Assembly (NCBI GenBank): GCA_963575745.1
Contig: CAUYUJ010001337.1
Location: 1 to 64,000, forward strand
DNA: 64,000 nucleotides
Reading direction: 5' to 3'
Source of the DNA: Prorocentrum cordatum
Lineage: Eukaryota; Sar; Dinophyceae; Prorocentrales; Prorocentraceae
Numbering within the stretch: position 1 is the first letter of the stretch; each line of letters begins with the position of its first letter. Under the pieces are notes generated by a model. The model saw nothing but the letters and a program-made list of their open reading frames with translations. It was not told where the DNA came from and searched no databases. The translations under genes and the position numbers were made by a program. Positions 20,641 to 30,345 of this stretch are shown in pieces.

Positions 20641-21484
20641 TGGCCGCGGCTTGTTTTTGTTTCAGAGCCAATCCCTGGCTCCCCCTCGTCCGCGCACATG
20701 CCTCGGGCCATGATGCGCTACAGTCAAGACGCTGACATAAGGACCACGTTGGGCTCAGGGGGGCTCTGGTTTTCGGGCCGTTCCGTAGATCTAGGTCGGG
20801 TGACTCATTTGTGGCCCAGGCTCGCCGTGGCCAGAAGAGCCCATTCGTTCCCTATTCGTATAGAAAGCTCATTCTCAGAGGCAGTCCAGGGTTCGCAAGG
20901 GATTGCTTTTCCCTCTAATTCGACCGAAACTTTCCCGAACAGGGTTGCGAAAGGGTTTCATAAGGGTTTTGTCGTTTGGGGGGGGAAATCGGTCCCTAGC
21001 GATCCATCGGCTTTCTGACCTTACTCAACATTCCCAAGGGTAGCACGACGGCTACTGTACCCCTCCTCTCGGCGGGCCCGATTTTTCCTCAGGACCGCGG
21101 AGGCGCGAAGATAATCGCGTTTCACGCGTCGCGGCCAGGGCCGCCGAGCTTGCCTTCTCTTTGGGGCGCCACGAGGTCGCGAAGACAACCACGCGTCGCG
21201 CATCGCGGAGCGCGGTGCGCGAAATTGAGCTACCTGGGTCCCTTCGGGTTGCACGATAACTGCATCGGCGACTAAAGACAGAGTGTACGCAGGGCCCGGC
21301 GGTGAGACTTGCGAGCCCCACCTGGGTCGTCGGGGCCTGGAGGGCACGACACTGTCCTCATTGGGCCCCTGGGGGCGCGGCAGAAGTCTCCGTCGAGGTT
21401 GACGCCCGCCCCCCAGAGTGTCCCCAGGGTGCCGCTTGCAAACCGCACGCTTTGCAAACCGCAACCTCTGGAGTCCCTCCCCTG

Positions 21485-21850
21485 CGGGGCCTCTTCCTCC
21501 ACCCTCCTCCGCCTCCTCCCCCCCCCTCCCCCTCCTCCTCCTCCCCCCCCTCCTCTTCCTCCTCCTCCTTCTCCTCCTCCTCCTCCTCCCCGTCCTTCCC
21601 CCCTCCGCCTCCTCCTGCTCCTCCTCCTCCTCCTTCTCCTCCTCCTCCTCCTCCTCCTCCTCCCCCTCCTTCTCGTCCTCTTCCTCCTCCTCTTCCCCTT
21701 CTCCTCCTCCTCTCCTCCTCCTCCTCCTCCTCCTCCTCCTCCTCCTCCTCCTCCTCCTCCTCCTCCCCCTCCGCCTTCTCCTCCTGCTCCTCCTCCTCCT
21801 CCTGCTCCTCCTCCTCCTCCTCCTCCCCCTCTTTCTCCTCCTCCATCAGG
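21485..21850. repeat. TCC polypyrimidine array
   Basis: Nearly pure pyrimidine on the plus strand for about 360 bp. Every open frame is Pro/Ser/Leu or Glu/Gly/Arg homopolymer. 21851-22140 is unique GC-rich sequence. Confidence 0.95.
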
Positions 21851-22149
21851 ACCTGTTTGCTTCATTGCAAGACAGGTGCCGAGGCGGCACTCGACGCGGG
21901 CGCCAGCCGGAGCGGCAGCGAGTGCAGCGAGGCGCGCTGGGCGCCGGCGCGCCCCGCTTGCGGGCGCGCGGCAGACCCCGAGGCCTGCTCATCTCGGGCA
22001 GTTCCGAGGGGGGTCGCCATGCGGGTTCGTGTCGTTTCACGGTAAACGCGCTGCCATTGGGAACGCCAAAAGGAACGTGGAGGCTTTTCTGGCCTGGCCA
22101 CGGTGAGCCTCGGTCATGAGCAGGTTCCACGACCGAAATCCAAGGAACG

Positions 22150-22660
22150 GCCCAGACATCAGAGCCCCTCCTGAGCCCATCAGGGGGCCCCATAAGGGGG
22201 GGCTCCCGCGTGAGATTTCCCCGGAATTCACTCACGAGACTCCCGCCCGAGTTTTCCATCAGTTTCACGCTCCACAGGCCGAGACATGACGGCAGCTGCA
22301 TGTCTGCTGGTGACCCCGTAGATTTCTGTAGGGGGAGAACTTCAGGTGCGGGTCCATCGGGGGGGGGTCCGTTTGAGATTTCTCAGCAACTCAATCACAG
22401 ACGAGGCCCTCTCCCGAGATGTCCTACACATTCACAGCCCATGGACCCAACAGTGGCGACGGTCATAGGTTTGGGGATGACCTCGCCAATGTATAGATAC
22501 ACATTTATATACATATATACATACTTACATAAATACAGTTATACATAAAAACCATGAGGTGCGGGCCCATGGGGGGGGGTCCCGCGTGGGACTTCTCCGC
22601 AACTCACTAACAAAGGGGGTTCCCGTTCGAGACTTCTTCGCGTGTGTGTGTGTGGTGGGT
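22150..22660 (-). repeat. Diverged reverse relatives of the 160-bp satellite
   Basis: Three blocks (22165-22250, 22335-22412, 22555-22645) read, on the minus strand, 'gcgggagtctcgtgagtgaatt..' and 'gggagccccccccttatggggcc'. Both phrases belong to the satellite at 50.8-51.9 kb. Spacing is irregular (about 170 and 220 bp), and a TACATA tract sits between the last two. Confidence 0.65.
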
Positions 22661-22738
22661 GTGTGAGCTCGGTGGTAGCGGTGATGATGATGATACTGCC
22701 GATGTTGGCGATAACCATTCGCTGGTGATAACAATTCT

Positions 22739-23107
22739 TTGGGGATAACAGAAATCGGGGTCCAGGCGGGATATGAATGTTTTCCCGGAGATGTCGATGT
22801 TAGGATGTCTGACATCATCGAAGAATTGATAGTAGCGAATTCGGCAAAATTTCGAAACTTTGCGTTTCACCTGAGACAGCCTCAAAATAATGGTACTAAG
22901 GATTATTCATGGTGCTATGCATGGGATGAAGATCAAAACTATGCATGGGATGAAATTCTGCCTCCCCGCCTGCCGTGGCAATTGGACCATGTTCAATCCC
23001 GTGGATCGCGAGATACAAAGGTCAAAGGGGGATGCTTTATCATCCAGGGCAATGGGGTTAGTGATGAGGACGATTGTGACATTGATGAAATGACGATAAA
23101 TGAGTGA
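22739..23107 (+). CDS. Short open frame of unknown function, doubtful
   Basis: 122 residues from ATGGGGATAACAG's neighbourhood to TGA, less GC-rich than its surroundings and not homopolymeric at first sight. A 22-bp tandem duplication gives YAWDEDQNYAWDE near residues 60-72. No domain, signal peptide or membrane segment was recognised. The sequence after the stop (23110-23290) is GTGA/GATGAT simple repeat, and the GAT-rich start (22680-22700) suggests repeat-derived DNA. A chance open frame is the simpler reading. Confidence 0.2.
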   Translation: MGITEIGVQAGYECFPGDVDVRMSDIIEELIVANSAKFRNFAFHLRQPQNNGTKDYSWCYAWDEDQNYAWDEILPPRLPWQLDHVQSRGSRDTKVKGGCFIIQGNGVSDEDDCDIDEMTINE

Positions 23108-23504
23108 CGAAGTGGTGCACGAATCTGAGTGAGTGATTGAGTGGTTGGGTGGGTGGGTGGGTGAGTGAGTGAGTGAGTGCTGATGATGATAATGGTGATG
23201 CTGATGATGATAATGCTGGTCATGGTGATGATGGTTGTGGTCGGTGGTCATGATGGGATGCTGATAGTGGTGTTAGTGGCGGTGTGATGGTGATGGTGCT
23301 TCGAAGATGTGGTGAATGAAAAACGCTAGGGGGCGTCGCCATCTCCGCATGGCTCCCAAGATGATGCACCAGGAAACCACGAGGTAATTAGATGGCACGA
23401 CGCTGCTGGCATAGTGGCACCAGATGGGAAAGGCCGCGCCCACCTCACTCGAGGAGGTGGTGGCCCCCCCTGGCGGTGCCCTCCCCTTGGTACTGCCTGG
23501 TCTT

Positions 23505-23659
23505 CCTGCGGGCTCGCCCTGGAGGACGACGGCCCAGAGTTGCGCTTGTGCTGCGGCGCGTTCGACGAGCCGCTGTGCGCGCGCTGCTGCTTCCGCGCGA
23601 TGGACCCGCTCCGCCCGGTCCGGGAGGCGGACCACATACTGCACATCCCGGCTTCGCGT
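23505..23659 (+). CDS. Possible single exon, cysteine-rich, unknown protein
   Basis: One frame reads LALEDDGPELRLCCGAF, then EPLCARCCFRAMDPL and READHILHIPAS. The CC..CxxCC arrangement could bind zinc. The segment ends at CGC|GTAAGAGT, a strong 5' splice-site match. No clear acceptor was fixed upstream, and the other two frames are also open, as expected at this GC content. The call rests on amino-acid composition and the donor site only. Confidence 0.3.
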
Positions 23660-23777
23660 AAGAGTGACCTCTCGCCGCTGCGACCTTCTGTTCAAGAGCT
23701 AAAGGAGGACGTACACGTACGTGGATCCACGTTGGTTTTGGATGTGCGCATTGCGCGAACACTCGTATCACGAGGCC

Positions 23778-24111
23778 GGTCTCGCGGACTGGGGGGGGGG
23801 CCCTATTCATGTGCGTGCTTGGGCGCGTACGTCCCTTGTGCGCTCCCTATGTATCGGGCGAAGAGAATTATGCACATGCGCTGATCCTGGCAAGGCCCAT
23901 CCTTGACCCAGGATCGGTGCATATACCTTCCTGGCCAAGGTAGGAGGGCGTATGCACCGATCCTGGGCTCAGGGTGGGCCTGGCCAGAATCGGTGTATGT
24001 GCATAGTTCTCTTTCCTCTAATGGCCTGAAGCAGCTTACCCGCGGACTTGGGGGGCCATATTCATGTGCGTGGTCGGGCGCGTACGTCCCTTGTGCGCTC
24101 CCTATTCATGC
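23778..24111. mobile_element. 75-bp direct repeats flanking a foldback element
   Basis: The block with GGGCGCGTACGTCCCTTGTG occurs at about 23778-23850 and 24039-24111. Between them, 23860-24013 is a near-complete inverted repeat: the left arm has AAGAGAATTATGCACATGCG and CCAGGATCGGTGCATATACC, and the right arm has their complements ending TATGTGCATAGTTCTCTTTC. A hairpin of roughly 70-bp arms results. Either the foldback inserted into a tandem repeat or the direct repeats are its long target duplication. Confidence 0.65.
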
Positions 24112-24227
24112 AGGGTCACGAGGGTGCCCCCAGCCATGGCCCGAAGCAGCTTGCCCGCTCGATTTTTCTTGAGCCCCCCCGCTCCTCCTCCAAGCCGCGC
24201 ACCACTGGCCAATCTTGCCTAGCGTCA

Positions 24228-24419
24228 TGTCGGGCGTGTCCCCCTGCAGGGGGATTTTCGACGAAAAATAAAACATACCCCCAAAATACTCCAAACAGGT
24301 GAAAAGAAATTCAAACCATAGTCCCCAGACTATGCTTGGGCTATTTTTTGATTATATTTGGTGGATTTTTTTTTATGTTTCGTCGAAAATCCCCCTGTAG
24401 GGGGACGGGCCCGACTTAA
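24228..24419. mobile_element. TIR element, family J, copy 3, with an 11-bp target duplication
   Basis: The arms are TGTCGGGCGTGTCCCCCTGC with GGGGGATTTTCGACGAAAAA, and their complements at the right end. GCCTAGCGTCA flanks the element perfectly on both sides (24217-24227 and 24420-24430). The centre is AT-rich and non-coding. The exact 11-bp duplication makes this the clearest mobile short element in the window. Confidence 0.85.
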
Positions 24420-24579
24420 GCCTAGCGTCACTCTTACGCGAAGCCGAACATCTCGGGGGAGTGCCAGCTGAGGCAGCGGCGGGCCTCCCCGCTGTTTTTG
24501 TTCACCCCTTTTTGCATATACACGCCCTCGGGTCTGGATTCTAGGGCGCGATCCCGCGGATTCGCGGTCGCACGGATGC

Positions 24580-25209
24580 GGTCCGCGCGGGGCATCATCC
24601 GCGGGGTCGCGACCTATGGGGCCCAGCCCGCGAGGCCGTGAAAAAGGAGGTGTGGGTTCGACCAAGATTTTAGGGTTTCTTTGAAGCTTCTCGTCGCCAC
24701 GGCTTGGTCCGCGTCCTAAGCGGGGCCAGGGTGGACCTCTCTGGAGGGGCCCTGGGGCCGATTTTGAGCGGATTTCGGCCCGGCGGGAGTCTGCGTGTAT
24801 TGCGGGTACTAGAAAGGCCAGCCCTACAGAGCACAGCTGGACCACGGGCAAGTTTAGTGGCGAAACGCATAATCCCCCAAGGCAGTACGGTTCAAAGCTA
24901 GTGGGGGAAACTTCGGCACTTGAGGCGCTGCAGAAACGGTCTCGCTTTGAGGGTCGAAGGAGTTGGCAGCTCTCCCCCGGCGGAAGGCGGTGGAAGGTCG
25001 GCTGAAGTATAATGAGAGCGCATGGCATCCGCCAGCGGAAGGCCGGCGGAAGCCGGCGGAGGTAAGCATCGGCCTCCCGAGAGATAGCAACGTTTTGGGG
25101 CTCGGGGTTTCCGGAATCGGTATCAGGTGCAGGGAAGAGACTTTTCCTTGCAGTTTTTGTTGGCGGGAGGGCCGCCGTGGTCCTGAGCCGGCCTTCCTCC
25201 GAGCATGGC
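24580..25209. other. Unique-looking spacer, no gene recognised
   Basis: Contains a family G-like phrase, CTTCTCGTCGCCACGGCTTG (24688), and short GCCGGCGGAAG repeats (24970-25060). No convincing coding frame. Confidence 0.5.
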
Positions 25210-25431
25210 TCAGGGGCAACGATAGGGGGGGATAGGCACAGAGCATAGGGGGGGGGAACATCGACCTGGAACCGGCGATACATCGCCGATAGATCAGCGA
25301 TAGGCCCCCAATAGTAGATCCGCACGTTCCTGGGCGGGTTGGGGCTATCGGGCCCCTGTCGGCGATGAATGGGCGATGGGGGGTCGATGCATCCCCCCCC
25401 TGTGTTCATCCCCTCCTATCGTTGCCCCCGA
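25210..25431. mobile_element. TIR element, family C, 222 bp, candidate 5-bp duplication
   Basis: The left end TCAGGGGCAACGATAGG and the complement of the right end TCGGGGGCAACGATAGG continue as inverted repeats for about 55 bp, to GGTCGATG/ATCGACC. ATGGC lies directly outside both ends (25205-25209 and 25432-25436). The centre has CGGCGATACATCGCCGATAG phrases. Only one copy in the window. Confidence 0.8.
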
Positions 25432-25572
25432 ATGGCCCCGCTGCGCAGCCCCACCAGCCACGTGGCCCTCGACCTGCCGGACCTCCGCGTGTGGCGGAAG
25501 CGCGGCGCCGACGTCGAGGCGCGGATGCTGCGGCGAAGGAGCGCTGCAGCTCCCTTGGGGGGGCGCCAGATG
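25432..25572 (+). CDS. Possible exon fragment between two TIR elements
   Basis: About 140 bp of non-repetitive sequence is trapped between families C and E. One frame gives MAPLRSPTSHVALDLPD and LRVWRKRGADVEARM, mixed and protein-like, but too short to identify. No splice sites were settled. Confidence 0.2.
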
Positions 25573-25720
25573 TCGGCGGCGAGCGAGGGGGGGGGGGAAA
25601 GTGAGAAGGAGAGGGCCCTCTCAGAAGGCGGCGGGGCTTCTCAGAAGCCCTCCCATCTTTGTGAGAGGTTTTCGGTGCTTTCGGGGAAGGCTTAGAAAAC
25701 CTCTCAGAAGGCTGCATCGT
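25573..25720. mobile_element. TIR element, family E, copy 1 (right end worn)
   Basis: Starts TCGGCGGCGAGCGAGGGGGG and carries CTCAGAAGGCGGCGGGGCTT and CTCTCAGAAGGC inside. Its right end does not complete the terminal repeat seen at 60902-61101. 25721-25955 holds nothing recognised. Confidence 0.65.
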
Positions 25721-25959
25721 TGCGTTGCATCTTCGGGGGGATTTGTTCTCGAGCAGTGACGAAGCGTCCTGGCTCGCCTATAGGTCCGCCAAAGAATGTT
25801 CTGAAAACCTTGTGTGGTCTGCACGGAATGGTCTTAGAACATTTCTGGCTGAGGCCGTCTTGGTTCAACACATCGGGTTTGTGTTCTGAGAACGTTGTTG
25901 TTGTTGCTGATGGTGTTGTTCCCTACCTAGGCTCTGCCTAGAAGGGTTCTTACTCGCTT

Positions 25960-26330
25960 GGCTTAAAGGGGCCGGGCAGGGCAAACCGCCCCGAGCGGTT
26001 CCCCCAGTCCCTTGGGAGCCAAGCAAAAGCAACAGCAAAGGTAAAAGCAAACGCGCGGTTCCCCCAGTTGCGCTCCCTGGGTGCCAAGCAACAGCAACCG
26101 CAAAGGCAAACGTGAAGGCAAAAGCGAAGGCAAACCAAAAGCATAGCATAGCACAGCATAGCATAGCATAGCGCAGCATAGCATAGCGCAGCATAGCATA
26201 GCATAGCCTAGTTTAGCCTAGCCCAGCATAGCATTGCGCAGCATAGCATAACACAGCATAGCAGAGCAGAGCATAGCATAGAATAGCATAGCACACAGCA
26301 TATGCATAGCATAGCTAGCTAGCATTAGCT
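25960..26330. repeat. AGCAAAAGC and GCATA simple repeats
   Basis: 25975-26130 is rich in AGCAACAGCAAAGGC phrases around a duplicated 'gcgcggttcccccagt' block. 26135-26330 is an imperfect (GCATA)n array. Confidence 0.85.
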
Positions 26331-26332
26331 AC

Positions 26333-26602
<270 letters not shown>

Positions 26603-26639
26603 CTACTGCTACAACTAAGACGATGAGGAGAAGGAGGAG

Positions 26640-26871
26640 GACGGCGTTTACCGCTCCTACGAATGTTGCTTTCCTAGAGGCTCCAATTCCGGTAGGGTCG
26701 CATTGGGGTCATTGTTGATTGAAAATAAGTATTATTGATCCCCCCTCCTGTGACCATGGTGTTTATTCAATTGACGTGTCTCCTCCAGGGCTCGCACCCT
26801 GTTTTGTTTCAGGGAATGTCACAGGTCTCAAGCTGGGTTGTTGGCACCTTGATTACAACAACAACACCAGC

Positions 26872-26904
<33 letters not shown>

Positions 26905-27285
26905 CATTTTACCCGAACGCTCAGTGTTCTCACCAGTGCCAGGGTTTTCATGCGACGCGAGACAATACCCCCACTTCGTGGGGGGGCAGTTCAAGCTCTA
27001 CCAAATATCCAAACGACTCTTCGCGACCACCCAAACCCAGCTTCCCGCCCTATGACGTTGGGACACTTCACTTCGTGGCGTGCGGACGACCGTGGCTACT
27101 ACACTGGCGTGGGGTACACCCCCACAGAACTTGGTCACTTATTCGGGGCGCGCGTGTGCCCAGCATCCTGCAATTGTGACATACAATACATGACACAGAC
27201 AGACAGAGAGAGAGACAGAGAGCAGACAGAGAGAGAGACAGAGAGAGCGGAGTTGGTCACATTTTTGGGGCAAGTTCCTGAGATC
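26640..27285. other. Unique spacer with (AAC)n and (GACA)n tracts
   Basis: Holds an (AAC)n tract at 26868-26902 and a GACAGAGAGAGA tract at 27197-27248. An open frame crosses it but is interrupted by poly-Asn and shows no domain. Confidence 0.6.
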
Positions 27286-27289
27286 GTCG

Positions 27290-27890
27290 TGTTTTTTGTT
27301 GGTCTTGCGCGCGCGAATGTCCACTTTACTTTTTTTTTGCAAGGGAGTATTGAAATTTGATTATGTTAGAACAAGAAAAAGTAGCTCGCGCGAGCTCATG
27401 TAACATAAATGTTGAAAAACCATTGGTTTTGTGGGAGTCGGACAGCGCGCGCGGGATGAAATTTGGACATTTTTTTTGAAAAACCATTGGGTTTTTGATG
27501 TTTTTATGTTGAAATCGTTACGAAACCTAAGGTTCTGGAAGGATTTCGTCTTGCGCGCGCGAATGTCCACTTTACCTTATTTTTTGCAAGGGATTATTGA
27601 AATTTGATTATGTTAGAACAAGAAAAAGTAGCTCGCGCGAGCTCATGTAACATAAATGTTGAAAAACCATTGGTTTTGTGGGATTCGGACAGCGCGCGCG
27701 GAAGGACATTTTGACAATTTTTTCTTAAAAAACCATTGGGTTTTTGATGTTTTTATGTTAAAATCGCTACGAAACCTAAGGTTTTGGAAGGATTTCGTCT
27801 TGCGCGCACGAATGTCCACTTTACCTTATTTTTTGCAAGGGATTCTTGCAATTTGATCAAGTAAGAACAAGAATTTTCATTTTATAGTGT
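27290..27890. repeat. 248-bp AT-rich tandem repeat, 2.3 copies
   Basis: 'gcaaggga' recurs at 27339, 27586 and 27835, spacing 247 and 249 bp. Each unit has the palindrome TAGCTCGCGCGAGCTCA, CCATTGGTTTTGTGGGA and CGTCTTGCGCGCGCGAATGT. CG-rich palindromes inside AT-rich DNA are unusual here. 27891-28375 has no recognised gene. Confidence 0.9.
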
Positions 27891-28379
27891 TTTTTGCAAG
27901 GGAAAACGGATTACAACAAAACAACCGGATCCGGACACAATCCACTTTTCTGAAGCTTTCGCTAGAAAATGAAGGAAATGAGGCTGCGGCCTAGGTTTTG
28001 GAGGGGGGTCGCGCACCAGGGGTCTCAACAATAATATTTCTTTAGAAGTAATAATATTCAACAACGGCTTCCACCTGAATCTTCCCCACAATTTAGCCAG
28101 GACCTCCACTCCCGCCTGAGGCTTCCCCGATTGTTTCCACGAATCGCGCTCCCGCTTGGTACTTTCTTGCACTTTATTAACTGGTCGCTCTCTCGGCGCT
28201 CTGGAGTCGCGCTCTCGATGGACATTGGCTTGCAATTGATTGAAGAATCGTCTTCTTGCGTTGGACTTTCCCGCAATTTACTCACGCGCCGCGCTCCCGA
28301 CACTAAGGCACCCAGGAGTCGCGCTCACGCTTAGGACTCACCTACACCAGCTTCCCTAGGAATCGGGATCTCGCTGCCC

Positions 28380-29060
28380 TTCGGGACCCCGTTGCAGCCC
28401 TTCGTGGCTCCCTCGCTGCCTTTCGTGGCCCCCATCGCTGCCCTTCGTGGCCCCGTTGCAGTCATTCGTTGCCCCCTCGCGGCCCTTCGTGGCTCCGTTG
28501 CAGCCCTTCGTGGCTCCCTCGCTGCCCTTCGTGGCCCCGTTGCGGCCCTTCGCGGCTCCCTCGCTGCCCTTCGTGGCCCCGTTTCAGCCTTTCGCGGCCC
28601 CCATCGCTGCCCTAGCCTTTCGCGGCCCCCATCGCTGCCCTTCGTGGCCCCGTTGCAGCCCTTCGTGGCCCCCTCGCTGCCCTTCGTGGTCTCGTTGCAG
28701 CCCTTCGTGGCCCCCTTGCTGCCCTTCGTGGTCCCGTTGCACCCCTTCGTGGCCCCCTCGCTGCCCTTCGTGGCTCCGTTGCAGCCTCTCGTGGCTCCGT
28801 TGCAGCCCTTCGTGGCCCCATATATGCATTCTTTTCGTGGCCACCGCTCGTTAGCGCCCGTCGTGACCCCATCTGCATGCGCTTCGTGGCCCCGCTATCG
28901 CCCTTTCTGGCCCCCTCGCTGCCCTACGCGGCCCCGTTGCTACCCTCAGTGGCCCCGCATTCTCTGCCCTTCGTGGCCCCCGCTCGTTCGCGCCCTGCGT
29001 GGCCCCATACGCATGCCCTTCGTGGTCCCGCTGTCGCCCTTCGTGGCCCCATTCCTGCCC
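28380..29060 (+). repeat. 23-24-bp minisatellite, CCCTTCGTGGCCCC type
   Basis: About 28 units of CCCTTCGTGGCCCCNTNGCTG with variants. In-frame products are Pro/Phe/Val/Ala repeats, which explains the long open frames on both strands. Confidence 0.95.
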
Positions 29061-29102
29061 TTCTTGGCCCCGCTGTCGCTCTCGCTCTCGCTCTCGCTTT
29101 CG

Positions 29103-29149
<47 letters not shown>

Positions 29150-29155
29150 GGTTGT
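29060..29155. repeat. (CTCTCG)n and (CGT)n microsatellites
   Basis: CTCTCG repeats near 29078-29100, then about 16 CGT units to 29151. 29156-29600 is unique, with no recognised gene. Confidence 0.95.
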
Positions 29156-29601
29156 CGGTCCCCTGTCCGTCCCTCTTGGGGTCGGGTTGCTGCCGATCAG
29201 CGTTGCCGCTGGCCAGGCCGACGGTCCGCGGCCGACTGCCGCTTACCGGAGCCAGGCCGGCAGGAAAGAAAGATATACCCCCGAAAAGGGGTACGATCGA
29301 AGACGAAGAGGGCGGGCATCGAGGGTTTGGGAAATACACGTTGACGGACACTCGAGCAGATACGAGCGAACAGTCTTACAATGGTTGTTAATGTTGTTGC
29401 TTGTACTATCAGAACACTTTGGGGTTCTAAGAACATGTCGTGGTAGGCCTACATGAAAGCCGGGACGGTCGGCACCTACTAAAGAAAAGGCTCCGATGCC
29501 GCTGCCCTCGCCTCGGTTTCCCTTTCGGAGTCAGGCGTGGCCTTAGTGACCCCTGGCACACCATCCCCTTGCGTGACGTCCCCCTCGCCTCGCCCCACGA
29601 C

Positions 29602-29815
29602 GCGTGTGTGTGTGTGTTGTGTGTGTGTGTGTGTGTGCGTGTGTGTGCGTGTGTGTGAGAGTGTGTGTGTGTGTGTGTGTGTGTGTTGTGTGTGTGCGTG
29701 TGTGTGCGTGTGTGTGAGAGTGTGTGTGTTGTGTTGTGTTGTGTTGTGTTGTGTTGTGTTGTGTTGTGTTGTGCTGTGCTGTGCTGTGCTGTGCTGTGCT
29801 GTGCTGTGTGTGTGT
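29602..29815. repeat. (GT)n, (GTTGT)n and (GCTGT)n microsatellite
   Basis: (GT)n tracts, then about nine GTGTT units and eight GTGCT units. The step from GTGTT to GTGCT shows a point change that spread by unit copying. Confidence 0.95.
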
Positions 29816-29844
29816 GCGGCCGGCGGGAAGCGTGGAGGGCGAGG

Positions 29845-30030
29845 ACGACGTCACCGAAGGGGATGATCAGCTAGGGGTCGGCCAGGTCGCGCCCGACGGA
29901 GGGCCTCGTCGCCACCGCTGGGGTTCGACTCGGAGTTCAGGCCCGAGCGCTCCCTGGGAGGGGCCCGGCGAGCAGATGCATCGGTACCTCTCGGATTATT
30001 CCGAAGGAGCATTGCGTTACATCTTCGGGG
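29845..30030 (+). repeat. Dispersed repeat, family G, copy 1
   Basis: Marked by GGGCCTCGTCGCCACCGCTG, a 'ccctgggaggggcc' phrase and a 'cggtacctctcgg' end. Other copies: 31360-31545, 38505-38650, 45655-45835 and 46525-46650. Confidence 0.65.
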
Positions 30031-30345
30031 ATTCGGGCCTGACACGCGCCTGCCGCCCTGGCAACGCGAGGGCGGCCAGGAACGACAAGCGCAGATTTTT
30101 GTTTTCCCCCCGGTCTCAGGGGCTGCGGCTCGCAGGCCAGAGGGAGTTCGAGTCAGAACAAGATCGGTGACGTCCCCGCCGCCCCCCTCCCCAAAAATGC
30201 ATCTTCGGGGGTCCTTGTCTGTCCTGCTGACGGCGGTCTTCTCTCGCACCCGAGGCGGGTCCGACGTGGCTGCGCGGATTAGATATGTTTGACATGGACT
30301 CGGAACGGACTCGGCACAGATAGGTGGCGCGATGGGACATTGGAG

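Noticed and set aside
21272-22119. Frames of 150-265 codons
   Set aside because: Pure TCC/GGA repeat translated in several frames at once.
28392-29456. 354-codon frame
   Set aside because: It is the 23-24-bp minisatellite; the opposite strand is open as well.
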